A DNA stretch of 64,000 nt. Origin: Apostichopus japonicus (lineage: Eukaryota > Echinodermata > Holothuroidea > Aspidochirotida > Stichopodidae). Below, piece by piece: positions 1 to 12,207 of the stretch (the stretch's first letter is position 1; each line of letters opens with the position of its first letter). The stretch is taken from contig NC_092576.1 of NCBI RefSeq assembly GCF_037975245.1, positions 18,530,611 through 18,594,610 of the forward strand. The letters are read 5' to 3'. A program made the position numbers and the translations under genes. Below the pieces are notes generated by a model, which was given only the letters and a program-made list of their open reading frames with translations, was not told where the DNA came from and did no database searches.

Positions 1-552
1 CTATTTTGCGGAAACATGCGGAAACTATCAAGCGGAAACTATTTTGTAAGAAGTTATGCAGGTGCTGTGTTAGCAATATTATAAGAATACTTGTAATAAT
101 AATAATAATAATAATGAACTCATATTCGGCAATTGTGTACCTTTTGTTAACAGCTACAGCTTTGTAAAAGCACAAACAAATGCCTAAATATATAACACAC
201 ACTGGTTTGATGATTTATAATAAGTACTGTACACGAATATGCAGCTGCTAACACACTTGTAACAAGTTAACATTCCAACAAGGGCAACCCGCTAAATTCG
301 GTACAACTATATTCACTCACTTTACAACTTTGTCAACCAGATATATTCTGGTCTGGTACCTAAGCAATACATTTATTGCATATCGAGGACGGATTAATGG
401 TTAAAATCACATCTGATTTTTATTGCAAAGATATTGTTTCAAATTTGTGATATGAAGGTATCTGGCGATTGCAGAGTTGGTGATATCATCATGAATATTG
501 ATGATAATCGTAACCTTTGCAGTCATGCTGGCGGAGGGTGTGTGGGTGTGTG
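1..552. other. No gene recognised; intergenic
   Basis: AT-rich sequence with a short (AAT)n run near 95-113. No open frame with recognisable protein similarity, no splice-consistent exon and no transposon end was found. Confidence 0.5.
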
Positions 553-560
553 CCTGTGCA

Positions 561-562
561 TA

Positions 563-642
<80 letters not shown>
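561..642. repeat. (TA)n microsatellite
   Basis: An uninterrupted run of alternating T and A of about 80 bases. It produces spurious Tyr-Ile open frames on both strands. Confidence 0.97.
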
Positions 643-645
<3 letters not shown>

Positions 646-1860
646 TATATGGTCTACCATAACGCGTGTGTATGTGGACGCTTTAATCAATTGTACAATT
701 GTGCTATGAAACCAACTGTTGCTGGTTTCGTACTCGACCGAATAAAATGTTATACACTCCGACCTGAATGCTAATTGTTACCACAAACCTAGTACCGTAA
801 CTCTTACAATGAATCTAAAAATAAATTCCGCATGCGATTGGAGAATTGAGCCCGTCTCCTGTGAATATCTGGGCGGGGGGGGGGGGACGCACCATCACTT
901 CTTGAGATTGTTCCCATCCGCATAAAAACGCGCGTCCACAACCCTACGCCCCACCCCTCTAATCACTTCCCGACGAGTTAGGAAACTTAATTAATGACCT
1001 TCGCCCGTATCACCAAGACCTTGACAAAATCCGGCAACACACCACTCCATCTATAACAAGTTATCGGGTTATGTATTAGTGACGTGCACTGACATACGTG
1101 GAGTGTGACCACTCCCGACTTTGCAATTTCCCAAGATCAGGCCCCGAAAAATCCAAGAAATTCCAAGGGCACTGTACTGTATGGATATCTAGCAAGATCT
1201 AGAGATATCTAGGAATGAAAATCCCAAGATCTTCCCTAAACTGAAGACAGATAGAAAATCGAAGCCTTCGGTGTGTACTGAACTTGAAACTGTGCGTCTT
1301 CCGAAATGAAAAGAATGTGGGCAAAGTAGCCTAACTCATATGGGCTCGGACCGTGTTGAGCCGGTGGCCCCGACCAAAAGGGGTCCCCCTATACTGATGC
1401 ACAGAAAAAGGGTACCTCTTTGGATAGGGAGGACCCGTTTTACTGGGAAAGATAAAATCATGCAAGACTGAATAAGACAATAAACATATTTTCACGTGAT
1501 ACGGAATACGGACATCGTGATCATGGGCTCATTGGGTATTAATGTAAGTATCAAGCTAGTTGTGTTATGTATTATTATAATGAAAACAAAGTATATAATT
1601 TAAAACCCAATTCCAGCCAATGTTCTACTGAGAACAACATCGGGACATGATTTTTTGAAAAATTCTAAAACAATAACCCAACACCCAACAGACTTGAAAC
1701 TGCGTTCATTTGAAAAGGCAGGGCTTTCATATCTTCGGTGTATCTGGTAAGTAAAAAAGCACAGGAAATTAGGCTTAGATGGAGACAAAGTTTCAGCCGA
1801 AATTAGGCCTATGCTTAGGTTTGATTTTTGTATTTATACAATAGTCTCCATTATACTCCA
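643..1860. other. No gene recognised
   Basis: Mixed unique-looking sequence with a short G-run near 875. The open frames are short and resemble no family I know. Confidence 0.4.
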
Positions 1861-1984
1861 TACAGTAGGGGGGCACATGCGCACCCCCCTGGAAAATCAA
1901 AAAATTAAAAAAAAGTTAAGCATTTGACATTTCAATGATTTCCCCAACCAACAGTTCTCTAGTTAACCGATGTGTAAATGCAAC

Positions 1985-2095
1985 TTGAACGGGAAGTGTC
2001 TTTTCCGACGATCTAGGAGTACTTTTTGGCAAAATCGTCGTACGCTCCGCGCCAACCGATGGTGGCGCTCCGCTTAGATAGTATCAAGTAGCGTG
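1985..2095. repeat. Hairpin-core module, copy 1
   Basis: Copy of a module that recurs through the window: a 'gggaagtg..tttccg..gatct' segment followed by 'tacgctccgcgccaacc' and 'ggtggcgctccgcttagat'. The two GC-rich blocks can pair as a short hairpin. This copy stops just short of the left end of the CACTG element, so an older element may have been the target of that insertion. Confidence 0.7.
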
Positions 2096-2106
2096 TTACA
2101 CCTATA

Positions 2107-5100
2107 CACTGAAAAAATAAACTAGTCAATATTGCCACGGACTAACGTTAAATTAGTCTTTAACGTTAGTCAATGCACCCGGACTAGCAAAAATCTTCGT
2201 TTCATCGCTGCTTCTTAGTTAGTTTACACTGACTAAGGAAAATATAATCGCAGCTTAGTCGGTGGCGACGGACTAAGGTATTTTAACCCATGGACTAAGA
2301 ACGATACGGACACCCGATTTACGCCATAATCGTAGCTTAGTCGGTGTCGACGGACTAATGTATTTTAACCCAATTCGATTCACTTCAATTTGGAAACCGA
2401 GAGGCAACGGCAGCTTGCTGGGCTTGGCATAGTTTCATACGATCACTCTAAGCAACTTTCAACCGTAAATCACCCAAGAAGGTCTTTAGAAGAATGGAGG
2501 TATTAACTGCATCATCGGCCTACCTGTTATTCCTTTAACTAGAAGGTAAAATTAAAGTTAATTGTTAGGCCACTGGCACTAGTACTGTATTATGGTTAGT
2601 GTAACGCTACCGTTGTCACGTTGGCGTTTCGCAATACACAAGTGCAATGACAGTGAGTAGCCTATAGGCTTCTACTGGGTACTGCAGTGCATTCTCAACA
2701 CTAAAGTGTGCATTCTAAACACTAATTAACAATGTGTTATGTGTGTATTGGGCTAGATTGAACAGTGGCACATAATCTTCTAATTTATTCCCAAACAAAT
2801 GCTGGAACTATAAGGCTCAATAGTTTATTTGAAGTCTACACTCATTTGGTAAAGATTTCCTGTAATTTCCCATGTGAATCTAAATGGGTAGGCTTTGTGA
2901 TATTGAATAAGCAAGGCTAGACCTTCAAACGTACAGTCACAGTCGGCTGAACACATTATGTTGGCTAGTCAACGGTATTATATGTTGCGAGCAGTCAGGA
3001 TGCACGCTTCAGTTCTATTTAACCTTTTCATTTATCATTTTTTAGTATTTAATTTCCGGTCACGCCCAGGAAACAATTGCGACATTCCTTCACGGTCGAC
3101 TTGCTTACTGTAAGAAGTATTAACCGTTTTTTTCTCAGGAAAGCTTGATAGTCTGAAGTTATTATAACATGTGCTTTTAGTATACTGCCAAAAGAGTAAG
3201 TTGTTGCATTTGTATTGATATTTTATGTAGAAGTAAGGGAAAATTTAGTATGTTTAGTTTGGTCTAATTGCACGTTTTTTTACTGTCCAATGTAGTGCAG
3301 GGTTCACTTGCGCGAATTCAAATTATTCTGTTTATGTGTATGTATATGCATCGATTCTTAGATTATGATGTTTTTTTGACATTTATTTGTAATTCAAGCA
3401 TATCTGTTTAGTAGCAAAGTTTAAAGGTTAAGATTAATTAGTTTTCTCTTTTTGATCCTAGATTGAATGAAACTCATTGGCGTAAATAATAGATCAGATG
3501 ATACAGTTTAACGCAGTTGCTAAAACTCTGGGTATTCTCTAGTCTTCGCCGGTCCAATATATACTTTAGTACTACTAGTAAGACTAAATCAAAACGACCG
3601 TAGACAAACTGAGTGTAACAAAGTACTGATTCTCCTCTAGCCTAGGTCTAAACAGGCTTTTTATGTGAGCAAGCAAAATAACAACTAAAAACGATTAGGC
3701 CTATAAATAAGTTGGCTCAGTGCATTTCTGTTTCTAATATTTTATATTTTTAAAGATCATAAAAACAAACAAAGATTTAGCCCATGTTTTATTATCTCTG
3801 TATTCTGGGCATTTGATTCTGGTTGCAATGGTGATGACACTCTCGTTCAAATTTTCAGCTTTATACAGTCTGCTTCAAACTTTGGGATTGTTTTTTTGAG
3901 ACTATAGTGGAAGCAAATCCACATAACTTTGTGGTGACAACTTTATTTATTTTTTTTTCAAATGATGAATACTTTGCTGTTTCTTTTTTCCAGCAGGAAT
4001 TGAAATGCCAAATATCTAAGTCAAGGGTGAGCTTTCCTGTGATGTACAACACCAGTGTGGAGGCAACAACAGAAGAGGAGAACTGTGTTATATATGGCTT
4101 AAAGACATGTTTTAAGATGATATATTGATACCCTTCGCAGAACAAAAGAGTTTATCCAAGAGTCCAAAAAGCAAAGGAACAAGTACCATAGAGAAAAAAG
4201 ATGGAAGAGTGAGTTTAACTATTGTACCCAACTGTTTAATGATATTTGAGATACTTTTCATAACCTGTTTTAAAAAAAAAACAGTCTAGTTTATCATTTA
4301 CGTGCAAGCTTCATAAGTTTGGTCAAATTTTCACTGATCTGTAGAGCGGGAGTCCAGAGGGTTTGGTTAGCTGGGAAGGTAACCAATTGCCTGGTACATC
4401 ACAATGTTCACAATGCATTCCTGTATATGAAACCTGACGACTGGCAAACCGACTGTGGTGGATGTGGCTGGGAGAGCAATTTTAAAGTTACCTGATAGCT
4501 AACCTAGAGCAGCTTTCATGGTAACCACATCAAAGTAAGAACAATGTGTCAGGTATGGCCCCAAGAGCAACAAATGGCCATTGCCAGTAATTATTGGTGG
4601 TGGGGTACCCCTGCCAGTGATCTATAATTGACCCCTCAAGGCTGACCTAGGTCAGCTCATGAGGTAACCACTTGAAACCTACTGGAAAATGTTGGTTAGG
4701 ACTTCAGATACAAGGGATGGGCATTGCCAGTAATTTTTATTGGTGGGGTACCCCTGCCAGTAGACCCCCAATATGCCCATCCCCTCATTGACCTAGGTGA
4801 GCTCATGATTTGACCAGTTGAAACCTACAGGAAAATGATAGGTATCACTTCATATGTAAGGATGGGCATTTCCAGTATTTTATATTGGTGGGCCACCACT
4901 GCCAGAGTCCGCCCATCCCTTACATATAGAATCCTGTTAATAATTTTCCAGTAGTTTTCAACTGGTTAAATCATGAGCTGACCTAGATCAATGGGGGGGG
5001 GGGGCTTTTTGGGGGTCTACTGGCAGGGGTACCCCACTAATATAAATTACTGGAAATGCCCATCCCTTACATATATAGAGTCCTGCCAATCATTTTACAG

Positions 5101-6747
5101 TAGTTTTCAACTGGTTACCTCATGAGCTAATCTAGGTCAATGGTGGATGGGCATTTTGGGGGTCTACTGGCAGGGGTACCCCACTAATATAAATTACTGG
5201 AAATGCCCATCCCTTACATATATATAGAGTCCTGCCAATCATTTTACAGTAGTTTTCAACTGGTTACCTCATGAGCTAATCTAGGTCAATGGGGGATGGG
5301 CATTTTGGGGGTCTACTGGCAGGGTTACCCCACCAATGTAAATGACTGGAAATGCCCATCCCTTACATATGAAGTGATACCTATCATTTTCCAGTAATTT
5401 TTCAACTGGTTACCTCATGAGCTGACCTAGGTCAGCCTTGAGGGGTCAAATATAGATCACTGGCAGGGGTACCCCACCACCAATAATTACTGGCAATGGC
5501 CATTTGTTGCTCTTGGGGCCATACCTGACATATTGTACTTACTTTGATGTGGTTACCATGAAAACTGATCTAGGTTAGCTATCAGGTGACTTTAAAATTG
5601 CTCTCCCAGCCACACCCACCACAGTCGGTTTGCCAGTCGTCTGGTTTCATATACAGGAATGCACTGTGAACATTGTGATGTACAAGACAATTGGTTACCT
5701 TCCCAGCTAACCAAACCCTCTGGGATCCCGGTCTATTGGGATCATTATTAACATGATTAACATAATTATTAAGCTTTGAGAAATAACTTGGTGTTATGCT
5801 GTGCAAAGCTTATAATAATTTGGTAAAGCTGCTATTCCTGGCTTGTAATTTGAGGGACCTAGATTTAAATGTATACCTCCCAATATGTTATAAAATTTTA
5901 ATGTAAATGTATGTTTATGATAATGTGAGTTATCATGTGCTATATCTGTATCTGTGCTTACACGTATATCATATTTTCTGTTCACAGGTCAATAATGGTG
6001 CAGATTTTGGCTTCCTGAAGACAAGTGGGAGGCCATTTGTAGTTAAGAGAAACACTCTTTGTTCGTGAAGACTTAACTGGTGTCGATTTGGGGTACCACT
6101 TTAAAAGGAAAGTCATGAGGAACCCTTGCCCAAGATTCAACTTTGCAATATTGTGCAGTGCTATACTTTTGCGATTCATGTTTGATCCATTAACTTGTCT
6201 TAACTTTGTTGGAAAAAAAATCAGATTTTCAGATTTTATTTACAGTGATTTCTTCTCTATCTGTCGAAAGTCAGCCTTTTGTAGACATCAGGTTTATCAA
6301 AAATAAATACTGCTAACGTACACATTATTTGTGTTTCTTCTTCTCTCTTTTCTTTCAGTGATGCTAGTCAGTGAAACTAGTCGGGTTTAATTCTTTCAGT
6401 GAATCTAGTCGGTGCAACTAGTCAGTCGATACGGACTAAGAAAGGTTAGTCGGGAGAGGCACCATCCTGACTAATGTAAAACCTGCTATAAACTAGTCGG
6501 TGGCTCATATAAATTAGTCGGTAAAGACCGACTAATGTCACCAACTAATGTAACTGACTAATATACATTTACCGACTAAGAAATTGTTGATCGACTAAGC
6601 TGACGGACTAAGATGACCGACTAAGAAATCCAACTGACTAAGGAATAAATTAGTCGGTATAGCAACTGACCAAGGCTATGTTAGTCGGGAGAGGCACCAG
6701 ATGGACTAACGTTATGTTAGTCGGTGAACCAATTTAAGTTTTCAGTG
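2107..6747. mobile_element. 4.6-kb CACTG-ended DNA transposon (CACTA/Chapaev-like)
   Basis: The left end reads CACTGAAAA and the right end is its inverted copy. TATA flanks both sides (2103-2106 and 6748-6751), consistent with a 4-bp target duplication. The subterminal regions (about 2120-2370 and 6360-6725) are packed with copies of TTAGTCGG/GACTAA in both orientations. CAC termini, short inverted repeats and dense subterminal repeats are known features of the CACTA-Mirage-Chapaev group. I could not recognise a transposase inside; open frames are short, so it is probably non-autonomous or decayed. It contains a nested foldback element. The superfamily call is inference. Confidence 0.65.
4347..5731. 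mobile_element. Nested foldback (long inverted repeat) element
   Basis: Two arms of at least 350 bases (from 4347 and back from 5731) are inverted copies of each other. The block starting 'gagggtttggttagctgg' on the left is matched by 'ccagctaaccaaaccctc' on the right. The symmetry continues inward as smaller units containing 'ggggtacccctgccagt' and 'gatgggcat'. The right half has expanded into tandem copies with a period near 147 bp (for example 5041 and 5188). It lies wholly inside the CACTG element. No coding potential seen. Confidence 0.8.
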
Positions 6748-7049
6748 TATAACCTACTGATCCCCCCTTGTGAACATTTATGCGGACGCCCTTGCTTGGA
6801 CCTCCTGATAGGGGGCCCCTTTGGTCCAGGAGCCACCCCTCTCGGGCTCATCGTTACACCACTGGTGGAGCATTGCACAATAAACAGATAATAGTTATTC
6901 ATTTCAGTCTCATTTCAATTTTTCGAATTTTAAAGCAAACAGCAGATATCATAATCAGTGAGCATGAAAATGGCGTTCCGGGATGAACAGCCTCCAAACT
7001 GTAGATGTGTGTAGTGCTCGGTTTCGGAGTTTTTTTCATTTCCTTCAAC

Positions 7050-7619
7050 GAAGTTTTATAGTTGCCGTTATAAGAGGTTTTAATATTTTGTACACCAATA
7101 AATTAAGTTTGTCTGAATTTTCGAAATTTCCCAGACCATAATTCTTCATCATACTTTCTTCTACTCGTGCAATTTTGACCGGTCTGTTAGGAAGTTTTTC
7201 TATATTGGTTGTCCATAGATGAAATTTTGTGCAACATTATGGGTATGTTTTGAAGTGAATTTATTCACGAGAATTGTGAATTTTCAAATTATGAACAAAT
7301 AATGTGCTTAAAACCTTGAAAAGGGGGGGGGGGGGGGGTTACGGGTATTGTGGGCCGCGACGTAGAATAACCTACGAAAAGCAATGATCCACAGGAAATG
7401 CGATGAGGTGTGTGACTGGTGACAATCTTCAAAAAGGTTATGGATGAAAAACAAAACTATTGGGAAATTCTTGGTTCTCAGGCAAAGGTGCACATCTGGT
7501 TGGTCATTTCAAGCCCGAGAAGTGCCATTTCCGGTGATCTGGGGGCTATCAAAATCAGAAATTTTCTTGTACGCTGCGCCAAGTGGTGGTGGCGCTCCGC
7601 TTAGATTGTAATTCGCCCC
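7050..7619. repeat. Interspersed repeat, copy 1 (partner at 17118)
   Basis: About 570 bases match 17118-17690 in the same order with small indels: the 'gaagttttatag' start, the 'gcaattttgaccggtctgtt' block, the 'ggtatgttttgaagtgaatt' block, and the hairpin-core module at the 3' end. The copy here is followed by a C-run and 'ggatacgcctctg' ending near 7653, which looks like a hAT-type terminus (inverted CAGAGGCG). It is probably part of a non-autonomous hAT-like element whose 5' end I cannot place. Confidence 0.7.
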
Positions 7620-7805
7620 CCCCCCCCGGGTTAGATAATCCTGGATACGCCTCTGGATATACTATTGGTGCTACATTCAGGGCCGACACAGCAGTTTGTC
7701 AAGCCAGAGTTTTGAATTAATATTTTCGAATTGTTGATTTAGTTAAGCTATTAGAGCAATATACCATTGACTGAGTAACTTTTCAAAGTGCAGTTACTAT
7801 TACTG

Positions 7806-8078
7806 TTATTTGTTGTTCAGTGTATAGGTTTGAATGAATTGTCCGCTGTTGTGGAATGTCGGAATCCAACAAAGGTGGTAGGTCACAGTATACAAAAGTA
7901 CTATAATTGCCTTGCTACTCATGCATATGCACAGAACAATAAATATTTTGAGATCATTACATTTCTGAGGAACCAAACATATAGAAAACACATACATTTG
8001 AGTGATTTGGACTTTTCCTTGACAGACATCGTTGATCAAATCCTTAAGTGCGTCAGTTAAGAGCCCACCATGCTACTA
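7806..8078 (-). repeat. Interspersed repeat related to 61081-61665
   Basis: Read on the minus strand, 'gcgcacttaaggatttgatc'-type sequence and the following 'aaatgt..tgatctcaaaatat' block match the element at 61081. Only one end (near 8060-8078, carrying 'gcgtcagttaagagccc') is recognisable here. The open frames on both strands in this stretch are not conserved protein. Confidence 0.6.
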
Positions 8079-9112
8079 GTAGTAGTAATACTCAGTAGTA
8101 GGCCTACACTTTGAAGTTAGCTATTATAGTTCAGATGATAAGGAATGAGTTTTTTGGTTACAAACAACAGAAATCGGGCGATTTTTACAAATAATCTTCT
8201 CTCGTAATCCATTACTATATACGCTGTTGTGTGCCCACGTACGGTGCGATCGTTCGAAGCAACCGCCATAAAAGTAATACCCTTGTTGCGCAAGTGTGGT
8301 CCCTGTCTTGGTAACGCCCATTCAATGGTTACGTCACAGCTTCTAGGTGTACGTCACTTGTCATGTAGTATCATGTAATACCGTACTTCTCGAGACAATG
8401 CAACTTGCCACATTATAACTTGTCTTGAGAGATGAAAAAAAAAATTAAGGCCTTGGTGGCTATGTTTGTTGTTATGTGCACAGTAACATCACGACGTTGG
8501 TACAGAATCGATGCACCAATCAAAATTAGATCTCAGAAAATATTTATGGTTTCAGCCAATCACAGGCATTTCCTGGATAAACAACATGATTGCGCCTTTG
8601 TGTAAACTTATGCCGACCACGGTTTTAGTGGTGTACAAGAAATTACGTTACTAATATTTTCACGTTTACTCAGTCTTAGATATGGAACGCAAAAAAGGTC
8701 AAAATCAAACAACAACGTTTATTACTTTGATGACTATATCAATTCAAATTACGACGACGTGATTTGATGTAATGATGTAATACTTATGCGCAAAAACAAC
8801 ATGAATGTATACAGCAGCTACGTAAAATAGTATAATAACGACGCAAAAATATACATTAATATCATATTTCAGTATGACAACGTCATTTTTTTCTCTAATG
8901 TCATCGTTAATTATTTTATTAACGGGTAAACCGCATATGATAACAACATAAACACACATGAAGTGTACGTTAACTGCACTGATAACAAGCTGAGAACAGA
9001 TGATGACGGCGCTATTACACTTAACGTAATAAAGATATACATCGACGTGGTAGTAGATCGCTACGACGACAGCTTTTCAAACAACAACTTTTAATCCAAC
9101 GGCATAAATTCA
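8079..9112. other. No gene recognised
   Basis: AT-rich sequence. A segment near 8500-8570 ('agatctaatttt', 'gattggtgc' on the minus strand) resembles 12820-12880 in opposite orientation, so part is probably an old repeat. Nothing else can be supported. Confidence 0.4.
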
Positions 9113-9157
9113 TGTGACAACGTAATATCATGCAACGAAAGTGATGGCGCGCTTCTA
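9113..9157. repeat. Left arm of perfect 45-bp inverted repeat
   Basis: The 45 bases starting TGTGACAACG and ending GCGCTTCTA are exactly inverted at 10619-10663. Perfect identity at this length suggests the termini, or near-termini, of a DNA element of about 1.55 kb. No clear target duplication flanks the pair. Confidence 0.85.
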
Positions 9158-9287
9158 CTTTTTCGACCAGAGCCGTCTCAGTATACGGCTTTGATTTGAG
9201 CTAGCGGGAGTTATTGTTTCAAGCCCACCGATTCATCGTTTGAATATAGTCAACACGGAATTGGAATAAAATACATAACTGTCAAAA

Positions 9288-9353
9288 ATGGAAGCAACTC
9301 GTCGAGAATTACGATATGGGGAAGATGTTAATTTTAATTTCGAAAGAGTAGGG
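9288..9353 (+). CDS. Possible first coding exon, unknown protein
   Basis: An ATG in good context (aaaatgg) opens a 22-codon frame, MEATRRELRYGEDVN followed by FNFERVG. It ends exactly at a consensus donor, GGG|GTGAGT. It lies between the arms of the 45-bp inverted repeat, so it may be the start of a transposon gene. No downstream exon could be assigned, and the function is unknown. It could be chance. Confidence 0.25.
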
Positions 9354-10618
9354 GTGAGTTTTGCTGTTATCTGAACTTGTATAATATATAAAATTTTTTT
9401 TTTAATTTTAGGGAGAAATATACAACAACCTCAGGCTCATAAGCTAGCAATGGGTCTCAAAGCTATTGGCTAAACTTTTAGGTCTAACAGCCAGAGTAAG
9501 CTTGAATAAGAGTTTTATGCATATTCAGTTGTTTTGAGGATATTAAGGTATACTATATGGAGGTTTAAAAGTACCTTCGGGGTGTCTGGTCGGTCAATCT
9601 GACACCGTCGATGGTGGTAGTTGGGGAGGGGAGTGGGGGGGGGGGGGTGAGGGGCACATTTCAGACCGAGCTGCTCTGGTTGCGACACTGGTCTACTTCT
9701 TAAATCATACAGTTTAGTTCAAGGATGATTGGCCGATGTTAATGCAAAATATTTAATAATATTTTATAGCGTTTTGTGTTGGATTTTCAGATGAAAATGC
9801 GCTCTACCTCTCTTAGCACAATCATTAAGTTATATAGTACGCCAAGTTTTCTTCTTAAAACTGGTGCTGTTTTAAATATTGATACTGATCAATCATTGCA
9901 TTTGTGTCATCGAAAAAGATATATTCCCGCATCCCCAGTGTATGATCCTTCTGGCAGTGATCCACCTTACATGCATGCCAGGATCTTAAGTTTGGTGGGG
10001 TCTTGGTTTTGCAGTTGGTTGGGGGGGGGGTTCTTAGTTTTGCGGTTGAGGCTTAGTTTTGTAGTTCCCTGGCTCTTAATGTGCAGCGGGTCTTATAGGT
10101 CTTAAATCTTAGGTTTGTAGACACCCAGTTTTCTTGCATCTATTTACTACTTCTTTTTAATTCATATGTGTATATTCAACAACCATGCAGTTTGGTAAGT
10201 TTCAAACATCAAACAACACAGTATAATACTACTTGAATGAACATATAGGCATTTTGTTTGACGGAATAGCCTACTATGATGCATAGTAGAATATCATGGG
10301 TATGACTTACTGCTTATATCATTCAATAGATCAATTTTCACTTTCCTTTCCGGCACTTCCAAATAATCTGCAATTTCTGCGTTTTTCAATCCTCTCTCAA
10401 TTAAAACCTCTCAACTTATTTCTTATTTCTTCGGACATTCTCGAATATAATACCTTTGCCGTAAGAAATCCTCTCGTGAACTTATCCGCAATTCGTGCAC
10501 GGAAAAAAAACGGTAACGATCACAAGTTTAGTTCGAAACGTACACGGAAAGGGCCCTGGCTCAAATCAGACCCGCTTTATTCGGATCTGGTTCAAATGAT
10601 AGAATCCAGTTCAAAAAT

Positions 10619-10663
10619 TAGAAGCGCGCCATCACTTTCGTTGCATGATATTACGTTGTCACA
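10619..10663. repeat. Right arm of perfect 45-bp inverted repeat
   Basis: Exact reverse complement of 9113-9157. Just inside the pair, on the minus strand near 10370-10430, a short frame reads ERGLKNAEIADYLEVPERKV. It looks like a helix-turn-helix and may be a transposase relic, but a stop and a frame change precede it. Confidence 0.85.
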
Positions 10664-11216
10664 CTTTGACAGACGATCATCAAAGAATAATTGGAAATTG
10701 AACTTCAACCTCTTTAGTACGAGCAGTCAATCATCCTATTGCCCGATGCTACTACCGCTGTGAACTCATTATGAGTTAGATTCCACTTATTCAATCAGAT
10801 GATCCAAGGAAGTTAACAATTTACAGTACCTAGTTATGTCTGCTTTCAATCTGTGAGCCTTTTCTTTCACAATTCAAGAATGAGCAATATCCTAATGGTT
10901 TGCAACCCGTTGAAAACTTCACTTGTAACTTGCACATGATACATGTAAGTAGTTATGAATGGTCAATGAGTTCTTAGCTCATGCAGCATTCATTTTTTTG
11001 TGTTTGTTTGTTCCTCTGGGTAAACATGCCCCCCCCCCTCTCCCTCGGATGCACCAGTGCAAGTCTAAGTATTACTCCTTGGCCCTAGGGTAGTATTAAT
11101 TATTAAATTACGAGAGTGATTGGCTGTGACACTGGCAGTACAGTTTGCAGGCATATGTAAGGCTAACATAGTTACATTCCTAACTCAGTTACGCCTAAAG
11201 TACAAGTAGAAGTACT
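10664..11216. other. No gene recognised
   Basis: No feature beyond a short C-run near 11025-11040. Confidence 0.4.
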
Positions 11217-11576
11217 AGTAACAGAGGCGGATGCAGGATTTTTGACAGGGGGGGGGGTCTGACTGGTCCAGCCGCGCCTGATCGAAAGACTATCTAAGCG
11301 GAGCGCCACCATCGGTCGGCGCGGAGCGTATCAGAAAATATTTGGCTTTACAAACCCCCCCAGATGGCCGGAAACGGCACTTCCCGAGTATTCTAAGCTG
11401 CATGTACCTAGCCTGAAAAAATGGATCTCATGTCAACAATTTCTCAATTGATGAGAAAAAAACAATCTATGAAATATGGTAATACATATCAGATGAGTTG
11501 AGATGATACAAAAATCGTAATGCCTTTAGCCACCAATCCCCCTCCCGTTCCGTCACCACTGTTTGATGCAGGGCCT

Positions 11577-11963
11577 CAGTGGCTTAGCTAAGGGTATTGG
11601 TCAGGAGGGGCAAGAATGGTCTGTAGGGGCGCTTTCGACACTATCTAAGCGGAGCGCCACCACTGGTTGGCGCGTAGCGTACAGAAATTTTTTGAGTAAA
11701 GATACTCCCTAGGTCGCCGGAAATGACCCTTTCCGGGCCTGGCGAATTTGCAGATAAACGAAGAATAAATAGGTGTCATCGCCAAATTACACCAACAAAA
11801 TGTGACAAATGTCAACAAGTAGATGAGAGCGCAATAAAAAAGTCAATAATCGCGAATAAGTAAAAAGTGGTAAAGAGCTGACAAGGGCGCCAGCAGTCCA
11901 TTTGAGTCCTTCAAGGGGGGCATCCGCCCCCCCCCCCCCGACTGTATGGACGCTCCGCCACTG
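11577..11963. mobile_element. Probable nested insertion inside hAT element
   Basis: A block beginning CAGTGGCTTAGCTA and ending GCTCCGCCACTG interrupts the sequence shared with the 35249-35970 element right after 'gatgcagggcc'. It has its own hairpin-core copy (about 11635-11750). Terminal symmetry is only about 7 bp and no target duplication is visible, so the boundaries are tentative. Confidence 0.45.
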
Positions 11964-12045
11964 CAAAAACTCACTCGAAATGTATCTGCATCAGTACGAG
12001 TTAGCTAGTTTTATTGATGATCTATTAATGGTAGATTGGAGAGAA

Positions 12046-12207
12046 CAAACGCCGTGGATGTTTCTCAATGAACTTTCGGACCACTTCGTCAGTGTCGATA
12101 GGAGTGTTATAATACGTGTTCATGAGAACAAGAGCTGTGAGACGTTCCTTGCCCATTGTTGATCGGAGAACAGTTTTATGCCTTCTCACCGCAGAAAACG
12201 ATCTCTC
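12046..12207 (-). pseudogene. hAT transposase C-terminal fragment
   Basis: A minus-strand frame reads ERSFSAVRRHKTVLRSTMG, then KERLTALVLMNTYY, then PIDTDEVVRKFIEKHPRRL. This matches the C-terminal dimerisation region of hAT transposases, also found in domesticated ZMYM1-type proteins. That region typically has an E-R-x-F-S-x-L-[RK]-R-x-K-x-x-[LM]-R-S-x-[MT] motif followed by helices. Only about 54 residues survive and there is no catalytic core or BED finger nearby, so this is a relic inside the 11222-12563 element. Confidence 0.8.

Noticed and set aside
3907-4128. Possible transposase exon inside the CACTG element
   Set aside because: An acceptor-like tract precedes part of it, but the short translation resembles no transposase I can name and cannot be joined to another exon.
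9776-10105. 109-codon open frame
   Set aside because: Low-complexity end through a G-run, no domain, no splice support.
10296-10763. 155-codon plus-strand open frame
   Set aside because: No recognisable domain, and it crosses one arm of the 45-bp inverted repeat. The more protein-like signal there is a broken helix-turn-helix fragment on the other strand.
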